Shown in pieces: positions 47,001-58,465 of a DNA stretch of 64,000 nt. The notes beneath the pieces were generated by a model. It saw only the letters and a program-made list of their open reading frames with translations, had not been told where the DNA came from and ran no database searches. Source of the stretch: Petrosia ficiformis (lineage: Eukaryota > Porifera > Demospongiae > Haplosclerida > Petrosiidae); contig OX345637.1 in assembly GCA_947044365.1 (NCBI GenBank), forward strand, positions 15,532,916 to 15,596,915, written 5' to 3'. How positions within the stretch are numbered: position 1 is the stretch's first letter; every line of letters starts with the position of its first letter. The translations under genes were made by a program, and so were the position numbers.

Positions 47001-47268
47001 AATCAATATTCCATTGTACCTTGATAATCTGGGTCATGAAATATGCACCACCAGCTTTAATACATCTCCAGAATGCTCCTAATTCTAACCTGTAAGTGAA
47101 TCACGTGATAACACATGTTCCAATATATTATATATTTCCATAGTGTCTACATCCCTTCATAATTACAAAACTTATTAAGAGAGTAACTTACAGTCCAGAA
47201 TATCTGTAAGTAATAATGTATGGAGCAGCAGCGAGAGCCACACAATTCACAAAATGTAAGAGAGTCAT
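44091..47268 (-). CDS. TMEM147: Transmembrane protein 147 (6 exons)
   Basis: Multi-pass ER membrane protein; in other animals it joins nicalin and NOMO in the BOS complex attached to the Sec61 translocon. Exons in transcript order (plus coordinates): 47192-47268, 47020-47089, 46108-46170, 45948-46053, 44388-44503, 44091-44330. The frame closes at 224 codons, essentially the usual length of the family. Recognition rests on the N-terminal [42 protein letters not shown], the [17 protein letters not shown] core and the near-invariant [20 protein letters not shown]. At least six hydrophobic segments are visible. Intron 4 contains a TTAA-flanked MITE. The start codon faces the Roco gene; the stop faces the palmitoyltransferase stop. 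Confidence 0.93.
44637..45789. mobile_element. TTAA-flanked inverted-repeat element (piggyBac/Kolobok-like)
   Basis: A 1145-bp interior (44641-45785) starts GGTGGTGTTACAG, ends CTGTAACACCACC and is bordered by TTAA on both sides. TTAA target duplication is typical of piggyBac and Kolobok superfamilies. No transposase frame is seen. It lies in the intron between TMEM147 exons 4 and 5. Confidence 0.8.
46829..46912. repeat. Short degenerate repeat, TTCCCAAAATGTC-type
   Basis: About five diverged 14-18-bp copies (CCCAAAATGTC, CCCAAAAGTTC, CCAAAAGGTC, CCCAGAATGTC, ACAAAATGTC) in TMEM147 intron 2. Confidence 0.65.
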
Positions 47269-48560
47269 TAATAAAAATAATTTTTTTTTAAAACACTAGA
47301 ACCAGTGTCAGTGTGCGAATGTTTTTACCTCAAGAGGACCTATGTCGCCGACGACAGTGAACTGCGATGAAAAAAATTGTTCGCAACAAAGGAGGCAGAG
47401 GAGGCTCTAGCTGATTTTAGCTCTCAAATAGAAATAGTAATATTGCGCTCCATACTACGGCCCATAAAGTAGTAATATTGTAGTGTTTGGCGCTCCATAC
47501 TACAGCCCATAAAGTAATAGAAATTGTGCTGGAAAATGAAATGACCTTGAATATATATAGCGCTTGAGTTTCTCCATTCGAGTTTCCCGCTCTTGAGTAA
47601 ACTGACCAATAATAACATACTGTACGTTTGGCCTCTAAGGAAGTGCATTCTTGTTGGATTACCCACGCATTCTAGTTGAAGTAAGAGTGTATCCCTGAGA
47701 AGGATAAGTGTCTACAGTCGTTTGGTTGTTTCTGGAATTTCACAGGTATAATAATTATAATATTTAGTTAAGGATTAAATTTTTCTCGTTGGTAAAATTT
47801 TGTATAATTATAATAAAATTATAATAATAAATAATATGTTGTGTGTGAGTGGATTTGGTTTGTAGTCTCATTATTCAACCAGGACTCCATTAATTGCTTA
47901 AAATTCATTTCAATGCATTATACAAACCACAAAGATATATCTTGTGTTGTGTTGTGTTGTGGCTATAGTCTGGCATAGCCACACCCTTCACTTGGAGGAG
48001 AAATCATCTGATAAGACTTGTACTCTGCAACTGAAATATGTTGACCCAATCTGATTGCATGAAAGTTAATTTAATGCATTCTTGTTACATGAAGTCAAGA
48101 AAGAAAATGGGTTAGGGAGAGAATGTTATGCTAACATTCATTCCCTAGCCTTGCTTGTTAACTACATCAACTTTAACCCTAACAGCAAATATCGGCTAAA
48201 ATATGGAGATATTCATGATGCTAATGTTATCTAGTGTTGAACTTGTAAGACATGCTATTTCACTATGGTATAAATGTTTTAAGAATGAGTAGACTATAGT
48301 ATATAGTGTCTAGTTTTGAGCATGAAAATGTAGTGATGTCGGTAAAAGAACTGGCAGTTAATCTTTCATTTATTGTATAAACAAACACTTATCTCAATAT
48401 CTTCTTACACATAGTAAAGAATGATTTGTGTAATTTTTATTATCTCTTCAGCGATAAGTTAAAATCATGAGCTGTTTTAAATATTTGTACAATATAGTAA
48501 CTACAATTACCTCACCTATTATAATTAATTCATTATAATATCATTCTTTATTCATTCCAG
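47269..48560. promoter_or_regulatory. Divergent TMEM147 / Roco upstream region
   Basis: Sequence between the TMEM147 ATG and the first Roco exon I can support. A 27-bp near-identical direct repeat (GCGCTCCATACTAC, then GCCCATAAAGTA) occurs at 47455-47481 and 47490-47516. A CCAAT lies near 47605. A plausible untranslated first-exon donor (CACAG|GTATAA) is at 47746/47747. An inverted repeat TAGGGAGAGAATG / CATTCATTCCCTA sits near 48113-48150. No coding sequence was recognised. Confidence 0.5.
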
Positions 48561-51500
48561 ACTAAATCAAGTAGTTAATATATTATATTTGATATACTGT
48601 TCAGTTCCTTACCATATGGTGAGTATAATATATATTAATATAATCAATTATTAACTCTCAAATTAAATCCTTTATAATGATTGATAAATGATTTGTGATA
48701 TACCACATGTAGGATGAGGTTAGTATATAGTATACAAGTAATAGACATTATAATGAATATATCTCATTTACATTAACTGTACCTGAGGGCTGTAGGGTCA
48801 AGAGAAAGGTTACTGTAAATCAGATATATCCCAACTAGAGGTGTTATCAACTGAGTTGTTTATATTGAGTGGGTGTATTTGGAACAACTCTATCTAAACT
48901 AATTAGTTGCTTAAAATTCATTTGAGTTTTGCAGGTAACTATAAAACCATGGTGATACAATGAAACAGGATAATATAACTCATTAGAAGTTCTTCTGATA
49001 CACCCACTCAACATTGTACAATAGTATTGTGAATTATCATTTTATTTCCTCTTTTTCATATCTTTGTCTATATTCTAATTACGGCACATCTTTTCATTTC
49101 TTAATAACACATCATTGTGGATCCACTAGTGGGTGAGTCTAATCAAACCTAATATATACAATAGTATTTTGAATTATCATTTTATTTCCTCTTTTTCATA
49201 TCTTTGTCTATATTCTAATTACGGCACATCTTTTCATTTCTTAATAACACATCATTGTGGATCCACTAGGACGTGAGTCTAATCAAACCTAATATATACA
49301 ATAGTATTTTGAATTATCATTTTATTTCCTCTTTTTCATATCTTTCTCTATATTCTAATTACGGCACATCTTTTCATTTCTTAATAACACATCATTGTGG
49401 ATCCACTAGCTGGTGAGTCTAATCAAACCTAATATATACAATAGTATTTTGAATTATCATTTTATTTCCTCTTTTTCATATCTTTCTCTATATTCTAATT
49501 ACGGCACATCTTTTCATTTCTTAATAACACATCATTGTGGATCCACTAGCTGGTGAGTCTAATCAAACCTAATATATACAATAGTATTTTGAATTATCAT
49601 TTTATTTCCTCTTTTTCATATCTTTGTCTATATTCTAATTACGGCACATCTTTTCATTTCTTAATAACACATCATTGTGGATCCACTAGGAGGTGAGTCT
49701 AATCAAACCTAATATATACAATAGTATTTTGAATTATCATTTTATTTCCTCTTTTTCATATCTTTGTCTATATTCTAATTACGGCACATCTTTTCATTTC
49801 TTAATAACACATCATTGTGGATCCACTAGCTGGTGAGTCTAATCAAACCTAATATATACAATAGTATTTTGAATTATCATTTTATTTCCTCTTTTTCATA
49901 TCTTTGTCTATATTCTAATTACGGCACATCTTTTCATTTCTTAATAACACATCATTGTGGATCCACTAGGACGTGAGTCTAATCAAACCTAATATATACA
50001 ATAGTATTTTGAATTATCATTTTATTTCCTCTTTTTCATATCTTTCTCTATATTCTAATTACGGCACATCTTTTCATTTCTTAATAACACATCATTGTGG
50101 ATCCACTAGGTGGTGAGTCTAATCAAACCTAATATATACAATAGTATTTTGAATTATCATTTTATTTCCTCTTTTTCATATCTTTCTCTATATTCTATTT
50201 ACGGCACATCTTTTCATTTCTTAATAACACATCATTGTGGATCCACTAGCTGGTGAGTCTAATCAAACCTAATATATACAATAGTATTTTGAATTATCAT
50301 TTTATTTCCTCTTTTTCATATCTTTGTCTATATTCTAATTACGGCACATCTTTTCATTTCTTAATAACACATCATTGTGGATCCACTAGGACGTGAGTCT
50401 AATCAAACCTAATATATACAATAGTATTTTGAATTATCATTTTATTTCCTCTTTTTCATATCTTTGTCTATATTCTAATTACGGCACATCTTTTCATTTC
50501 TTAATAACACATCATTGTGAATCCACTAGTTGGTGAGTCTAATCAAACCTAATGTATACAATAGTATTTTGAATTATCATTTTATTTCCTCTTTTTCATA
50601 TCTTTGTCTATATTCTAATTACGGCACATCTTTTCATTTCTTAATAACACATCATTGTGGATCCACTAGTCGGTGAGTCTAATCAAACCTAATATATACA
50701 ATAGTATTTTGAATTATCATTTTATTTCCTCTTTTTCATATCTTTCTCTATATTCTAATTACGGCACATCTTTTCATTTCTTAATAACACATCATTGTGG
50801 ATCCACTAGCTGGTGAGTCTAATCAAACCTAATATATACAATAGTATTTTGAATTATCATTTTATTTCCTCTTTTTCATATCTTTGTCTATATTCTAATT
50901 ACGGCACATCTTTTCATTTCTTAATAACACATCATTGTGGATCCACTAGTCGGTGAGTCTAATCAAACCTAATATATACAATAGTATTTTGAATTATCAT
51001 TTTATTTCCTCTTTTTCATATCTTTGTCTATATTCTAATTACGGCACATCTTTTCATTTCTTAATAACACATCATTGCGGATCCACTAGTGGGTGAGTCT
51101 AATCAAACCTAATGTATACAATAGTATTTTGAATTATCATTTTATTTCCTCTTTTTCATATCTTTGTCTATATTCTAATTACGGCACATCTTTTCATTTC
51201 TTAATAACACATCATTGTGGATCCACTAGTCGGTGAGTCTAATCAAACCTAATATATACAATAGTATTTTGAATTATCATTTTATTTCCTCTTTTTCATA
51301 TCTTTGTCTATATTCTAATTACGGCACATCTTTTCATTTCTTAATAACACATCATTGCGGATCCACTAGTGGGTGAGTCTAATCAAACCTAATGTATACA
51401 ATAGTATTTTGAATTATCATTTTATTTCCTCTTTTTCATATCTTTGTCTATATTCTAATTACGGCACATCTTTTCATTTCTTAATAACACATCATTGTGG

Positions 51501-54500
51501 ATCCACTAGCTGGTGAGTCTAATCAAACCTAATATATACAATAGTATTTTGAATTATCATTTTATTTCCTCTTTTTCATATCTTTGTCTATATTCTAATT
51601 ACGGCACATCTTTTCATTTCTTAATAACACATCATTGTGGATCCACTAGCCGGTGAGTCTAATCAAACCTAATATATACAATAGTATTTTGAATTATCAT
51701 TTTATTTCCTCTTTTTCATATCTTTGTCTATATTCTAATTACGGCACATCTTTTCATTTCTTAATAACACATCATTGTGGATCCACTAGGAGGTGAGTCT
51801 AATCAAACCTAATATATACATGTACAATAGTATTTTGAATTATCATTTTATTTCCTCTTTTTCATATCTTTGTCTATATTCTAATTACGGCACATCTTTT
51901 CATTTCTTAATAACACATCATTGCGGATCCACTAGTGGGTGAGTCTAATCAAACCTAATGTATACAATAGTATTTTGAATTATCATTTTATTTCCTCTTT
52001 TTCATATCTTTGTCTATATTCTAATTACGGCACATCTTTTCATTTCTTAATAACACATCATTGTGGATCCACTAGCTGGTGAGTCTAATCAAACCTAATA
52101 TATACAATAGTATTTTGAATTATCATTTTATTTCCTCTTTTTCATATCTTTGTCTATATTCTAATTACGGCACATCTTTTCATTTCTTAATAACACATCA
52201 TTGTGGATCCACTAGCCGGTGAGTCTAATCAAACCTAATATATACAATAGTATTTTGAATTATCATTTTATTTCCTCTTTTTCATATCTTTGTCTATATT
52301 CTAATTACGGCACATCTTTTCATTTCTTAATAACACATCATTGTGGATCCACTAGGAGGTGAGTCTAATCAAACCTAATATATACATGTACAATAGTATT
52401 TTGAATTATCATTTTATTTCCTCTTTTTCATATCTTTGTCTATATTCTAATTACGGCACATCTTTTCATTTCTTAATAACACATCATTGTGGATCCACTA
52501 GCCGGTGAGTCTAATCAAACCTAATATATACAATAGTATTTTGAATTATCATTTTATTTCCTCTTTTTCATATCTTTGTCTATATTCTAATTACGGCACA
52601 TCTTTTCATTTCTTAATAACACATCATTGTGGATCCACTAGCCGGTGAGTCTAATCAAACCTAATATATACAATAGTATTTTGAATTATCATTTTATTTC
52701 CTCTTTTTCATATCTTTGTCTATATTCTAATTACGGCACATCTTTTCATTTCTTAATAACACATCATTGTGGATCCACTAGGTGGTGAGTCTAATCAAAC
52801 CTAATATATACAATAGTATTTTGAATTATCATTTTATTTCCTCTTTTTCATATCTTTGTCTATATTCTAATTATGGCACATCTTTTCATTTCTTAATAAC
52901 ACATCATTGTGGATCCACTAGGAGGTGAGTCTAATCAAACCTAATATATACATGTACAATAGTATTTTGAATTATCATTTTATTTCCTCTTTTTCATATC
53001 TTTGTCTATATTCTAATTACGGCACATCTTTTCATTTCTTAATAACACATCATTGTGGATCCACTAGGAGGTGAGTCTAATCAAACTAATATATACAATA
53101 GTATTTTGAATTATCATTTTATTTCCTCTTTTTCACATCTTTGTCTATATTCTAATTACGGCACATCTTTTCATTTCTTAATAACACATCATTGTGGATC
53201 CACTAGGATGTGAGTCTAATCAAACCTAATATATACAATAGTATTTTGAATTATCCTCTTTTTCATATCTTTGTCTATATTCTAATATCGACACTTCTTT
53301 TCATCTGATAATAACATATCATTTAATCTACTTCAGTATTTCCATTTTCCATTTTTATATACTTATTTTGTTTAACACAGCCTACACATAGAGCAACAGA
53401 ATATAGATGTAAGTTCTCAGTTATATCAATTGTTATTGTAATGTCATACATGTACTACTCCATTTTGCTTGTTCAAAATTAATATAATTAAAGAAACTGG
53501 AATTTTACAAAAGTATAGTAATTACTGTAAGTGTTTGATATCAGGTGTACAAGAAATCAATGAATTATTCATCTTAAACCAATATCATTATCTGACTAGT
53601 GTGTGATACCCATATTCTTTACTTGGTGTATGAAGGGTCTGGGGATAATATCTTGTTCTGTTCAAATGTTTAACTATCTTATATCAGGAGTGCATGAATT
53701 TTTTGGCGGGGTTCATGTGCTCCTGCTTATATACATAAAGGAAGTGGTTGTTGTTTGTGTTGTGTTTCAGTCTCAGTCCTCTAGTTTTCCTTTCTTCAGT
53801 AGTCTGGTATGTTTGGTAACTATTGCTACACACTTGTCAAATATCTATTATCATAATATGTTTTGAGTTCTACACAATATATAGTTACAATGTGTATTGC
53901 ACAAATCACGTACTAACCAGGTAATCAGTCATGTAGAAATCACCTCCTACACTGATAAAGTGGTGCTTGATCAGGCTCACTCAATTACTAGTTAACATGA
54001 ATACATGTATTCATGTGGTGATATGTATTTTAATTATAATTGTGTTGAGCTGAAACTGATCTCATCATGAATTCATAGTTTTAAATATAATTATACTTGT
54101 GTGTGTATTATAATCATTATAGTAATCACATATTGAGTGCATTTTAGAAAGTGAGTTTGATTTGCACAACATATTTAACCCCTACGCAGTTTGGAGTGTG
54201 TTCCTAGCATTATGAAGCACTCCAAATTGGTGTCAGGAATAGATAAGCCCATAAAAATGGGTTTAAAAGTTGATGTTTTTTCGGCTGCCCTTTGCCCTAA
54301 ACATCAAGTATGGGAAGATTATAAAGGGTTGGTGTACCCCCGTTAATGGGGTTTGGAGTGGGTCAGCCATCGCCGCCCACACAATTTGGAGATTCAGTGA
54401 CCCCACCCACCAGCACAATCTGGTGTGTAGCTGAGACATTTCCTTTGCTGTGAAACCCGATATCGCATCATAATGTAGCTTATGCCAATATGTAGTGTGG

Positions 54501-57500
54501 TAGTTTTGTTTGTCCCAGGTGCAGTCGAAAGAGGGAGAACACTACATTTGAATAGATTAAGATTATATGTATATATTTGACATAAATATACACATTTACT
54601 TTGTTATAGATTTATATTTTCATCTTCTCTCCTTATGTATCTAAATCATTCTTTAGCTTATACAAATGCTCTCAAAGAAGGAGAGTTAGATGTTGCCTAT
54701 TCTCGTATAATGTTAATTGGATCAGCTGGTGTTGGGAAGAGTAGTCTAAAACGTGGACTAATGAGCTTACCATTTGATGTTAACATCAACAGCACCATTG
54801 TTGCTGATGTTCAATCCGTACGACCCGATATTCTATCACTACAACCAAATATATCTTCAGTACAACCTGTTCTTCCTCCGTTACGACCGAATATTCCATC
54901 ATTACAGCCTGATATTTCATCAATACAACCCTTATTACGACCAGTGTGTTTGGAGTGGGCAATGCCAGGAGATGAATCTACTATAGAATGGACGGAGGTG
55001 ACCACAGAGCATGAAGTAGAGGAAATAGCTCAATTAGTTACCATTGTCCACAAGCAACAAGAGGGTCATGGTACTTCTACAGCTACTGCCAATTTTCCAC
55101 AAACCAAGCCACGTACGTCAACCCCACCAGAGTATAATACAAGAATATACCAGATAATTAAATCAGAAATTCTTACTCCTGCCTTCAACACAGCCTATGA
55201 GATGCGCCACAATGATATTGAACACGTAAAACTTCAGTCTTTCTATCATATTTGGGATTGTGGTGGTCAGCCAGTATTTCAGGAGGTATTGCCAGCATTT
55301 CTCACTTCACGTACCATGTTCCTTCTCCTCTTTGATGCCTCTATAGATTTCAATACTAGATTGAAAGCTATACAGTATCAACAAGGGCAAATGATTGAAG
55401 AAGGGGAAGTCAACATGACGACACTTGAGCTTATGGAGGGGTGGATGTCAAATATTCATGGCCATCTTGTGAAGTATGATGACAAGGGTGGTTTATTAGA
55501 GTATCCTAGAATTATTGCAGTTGGATCTCGAGGGGATAAATTGACAGAACAGGAGAAGATTGAAGTCAAGGCAAAGCTGGATAAGTGTCTAAGAGACACT
55601 TCACATGATCAGAAAGACAAACAATATCTACAAATATTAAAGGAAATTGTCATTATTGATAATACCACATCAGGAAAGGGAAGTGAAGAAGATATAGGAT
55701 ACAAGTATTTACGAAAGGAGATTTATGATTTCACAAGCAAGAAGCTCGTTGTTAGAACACCAATTAGATGGGTTCTTTTTCGTAAGGTTTTGCAATCGTT
55801 AGTGAAGAAATCAGAAAATATCATTACCATGAGGGAGGCATGTGCTATTGGTGTTGCCTGTAACATACACCCTAAAGATGTTCCCAGTGTCCTCAAGTTC
55901 TATCATGAGCTAGGTGTGGTATTATTCTACTCTCGTATCAAGGGCCTTCAAGAGAAAGTCATTCTGAATCCAAAATGGTTTGTCGAATGTCTTGGAAAGA
56001 TTCTCACACTTCCAGGTAGGGAAGGGTTTGAGAAAAGAGAGATGTGGACTCTTCTACGTCAAAAGGGCATTCTTGTACAGCCTCTGTATGTAGCTGTTTG
56101 GAAAGAATGCGAGGGGATTGATCCCGAGGATATGATCCAGCTTTTAGTAAATTTTCATTTGGCAGCTGAAGTCCAGACAGATGAGTTTGGTCAACGAAGA
56201 TCAAAACAGTTTTTCGTACCCGCAGTACTTCCAACAGGAGATCCATCATCAGCTCTGCCTTCTGGATATCAGCTTAGAGCTAGTCCACTACACATCACAT
56301 TTGGAACAGGTTATGTCATACCAGGCTTTTTTACACGTCTTGTCACCTCCATGGCTGAATCATCTCAATGCTCACTTTACTTCCGTGATGGTATTTTCCG
56401 AAACAGAGTGACATTTAAATTTGCCGATATCAATCGCGTGACTCTTACTCAGCTTTCTAACGCAATACAAGTTGATATGTTACGTTATATTCCCAATTCC
56501 CCTGCCCTAACACCTTTCCAAATAAGTTGTAAAGATTTACAGGTATCTCATTATGTATAATAATTACTTGTATTTGTATGACATACTGAATCAATAGATT
56601 TATCATTATATACATAATTAAGGTATTCTCTGATGATTCATAATTCCCATTTATTAATAAGATGAGTAATACAGTATTATTAAACTGTATATATAATCTA
56701 AGTGTGGTTTATATAATGAAATATTAATGTGTTACTTTTCATCCAGTGTCTTCTGAAGATCTGTTCTCAGAAGGTAGAAGATAGTCTACAGTCTACTAAT
56801 ATCTATACTGATGATCAACAAGTGACTGTTTCTGATATTACAAGAGAAGTCAAGTTCATATGTCAAGGGTTGGAATGTAATTCTTCTTCTGATCCTCATT
56901 ATCTACTTCCTATAGCTTCTCAAACATGTGAGATACCAGTTGAATGTGATAGAAGCAGAGTTTATAGGAAACTTACTCGTGATGAATCATACTGGTTTCC
57001 TGGAAATATTGAAGGTGAAATTAAATGCTTAAGACACTTGTATTGTAAATTACTTGTTGTTTTATTTATTATCATCAATCCCGCACTTACATAACTAAGT
57101 ACATACATCTATATACATGATGTTGATAATCTGTTCTACAAGTAGTCAAATATTATTCACATAACTCATAATTCTTTTACTAACTCTTGTTCCTTTGTTC
57201 ATGGAGATGGATTCAAGGGTTGCTGTAATTTGTTTCTCTCTGAGAACATTACAATGACATTTTGAATCCACTACTAGCAAAATTATACAAGGAAAATATA
57301 ATAGTGGCCTTTTCTTCTTGTTTGTAAAGATATGATTATTGTTTCGTTGAGAGGACTTCTGTTAGCAAAATGAATAGATAGAAACAAACGACATAATTCT
57401 ACTCAGTGTTTTGCCCACACTGGTTGGCACTTGTCAGGATTAACCACCTCTCAGATATATCAACCATCTCTCAGATAATACATATATAGGCTACTGAGAC

Positions 57501-58465
57501 AGAATTAAGTATATACTGGATAAACAGCACTAAATGTAATGTAGAATCCAACCACCACTCTAACTATCCTGAGCAGAACACTGTATAATAATATATATTT
57601 TATGTGTTCTAATTATTTCTTAATCATTGGAATAATTATGAGAGCATGTTTTATACTCAATGAAATGATTATAATATTATACTTGTAATGAAGGGTTGTA
57701 CTTTATGTTATATAATAATTAATAGTGTGTAATATATAACGAGTTGTGTGAGAAAAACACTTATAAAACCAGCTATCTATATCTCATATTCAGACACTAC
57801 AGTATCATCTCCCTTTGTTGTTAATACATCATCTCAACTAGTAGATAATACTCCAGTATCTGATATACCATCACAAACATCTACTATTAACAAAGGTAAT
57901 GAATGAAGTTCATAAAATACACAACTAACATTCTTATTGAATTGTAACTGATGATAATGATTATATATAATTCTCTCATTGTACATTTGGAATCAATTGT
58001 AATGTCAGTATAATACACATTCATGATATCACAATATTGTATATATGAGTTACATGTAATTACACTTCATATAATACTAATCCCAATATAGAATCTTTCA
58101 TCAAGACACCTGTCAAGTCTACTACACTCGCTGGACACCATACATCACAAACCACTAAGCTTTCTTCTCCATACGATATACTGAAGAAGCACACACCAGA
58201 GTTATTAGGTGCATTACCTGGACCTGATAAACTAGCTAATGATCTCTCATCAGTTGATCTAGTATCAGATCATGTTAAAGATGATGTATTGACAACTTTA
58301 GGAATCCCTCGTTATGTGAAATGTAGCAAGCTATTAAACGAAATTCAAAGATCTCTCCGAGCCTTCAATGAAGAAGAAAGATTAAAATTATTTTGTGATG
58401 TATTGAAACAACAAAATGACTGGACACTATCAAAAATATCTGATAACATGTTGAAAGAGTTATAA
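48561..58465 (+). CDS. Roco-type GTPase with microexon-array N terminus and CARD-like C terminus
   Basis: Predicted Roc-COR GTPase with a death-fold tail. Exons: 48561-48618 (ATG 48616-48618 directly before GTGAGT), 48713-48718, thirty 3-nt microexons at 49130-53209, 53381-53408, 54657-56542, 56747-57014, 57794-57895, 58092-58465. Joined, the frame closes at 919 codons. The Roc domain starts at ALKEGELDVAYSRIMLIG, with P-loop GSAGVGKSS (about residues 64-72), switch II WDCGGQ and a base-recognition-like GSRGDK. COR follows from about PIRWVLFRKVL, including PKWFVECLGK. After a Ser/Thr-rich linker the last exon has a helical CARD-like domain (LLGALPGPDKLANDL ... LFCDVLKQQNDW). No leucine-rich repeats are seen. 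An internal 7-residue repeat interrupts the Roc domain. Microexon inclusion is inferred; an alternative start is ATG 54635, inside the last large intron. Confidence 0.78.
49012..53330 (+). repeat. 140-bp tandem array of 30 one-codon microexon units
   Basis: Thirty units repeat every 140 bp, or 146 where ATGTAC-type bases are inserted, with partial units at both edges. Each reads GTGAGTCTAATCAAACC ... a long T-rich tract, TATTCTAATTAC (branch-point-like), TCTTTTCATTTCTTAATAAC ... GGATCCACTAG, then three variable bases, then GTGAGT. Triplets start at 49130 + 140n for units 1-20, then 51936, 52076, 52216, 52356, 52502, 52642, 52782, 52922, 53068 and 53207. Codons by unit: TGG 1,15,17,21; GAC 2,7,10; CTG 3,4,6,9,13,18,22; GAG 5,20,24,28,29; GTG 8,27; TTG 11; TCG 12,14,16; CCG 19,23,25,26; GAT 30. 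The rest of the unit is almost invariant. Each intron would be about 137 nt. Confidence 0.93.
53381..53408 (+). other. 28-nt exon after the microexon array
   Basis: Preceded by TTTAACACAG and followed by GTAAGTTC, both strong splice sites. In phase 0 it encodes PTHRATEYR plus one base. That base joins the exon at 54657 to give the codon before YTNALKEGE. Other phases hit stops or the wrong Roc frame, so this exon supports the phase-0 reading of the array. Confidence 0.75.
53409..54656. other. Large Roco intron
   Basis: No gene seen. About 54180-54480 is less AT-rich and has repeated TTTGGAGTG and CACAATTTGGAG phrases, probably a repeat fragment. The 3' end has a strong pyrimidine tract ending TTCTTTAG at 54656. 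Confidence 0.6.
54793..54948 (+). repeat. Coding 7-residue repeat inside the Roc domain
   Basis: Between the P-loop and switch II the protein has about seven imperfect copies of a 7-residue motif, variants of LQPNISS (VRPDILS, LQPNISS, VQPVLPP, LRPNIPS, LQPDISS, IQPLLRP). The underlying 21-bp repeat is visible as CAACC/CGACC every 21 bases. This region is variable in length in Roc domains, so the repeat probably forms a disordered Pro-rich loop. Confidence 0.85.
57015..57793. other. Roco intron
   Basis: No gene or clear repeat seen; AT-rich intron between the exons ending 57014 and starting 57794. Confidence 0.6.

Noticed and set aside
47424..47666. 80-residue minus-strand frame upstream of Roco
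   Set aside because: It covers the 27-bp direct repeat and has no splice partners or domain; more likely promoter or untranslated sequence.
49012..53330. CRISPR-like array or vector contamination
   Set aside because: The variable part is only 3 bp, not a 20-40-bp spacer, and the host is eukaryotic. GGATCCACTAGT (BamHI-SpeI) also occurs in cloning polylinkers, but it is the only match: adjacent vector sequence is absent, and several units read ACTAGC or ACTAGG instead.
53603..53866. 87-residue plus-strand frame in a Roco intron
   Set aside because: No family resemblance, it starts with a weak context, and including it would break the closed Roco frame.
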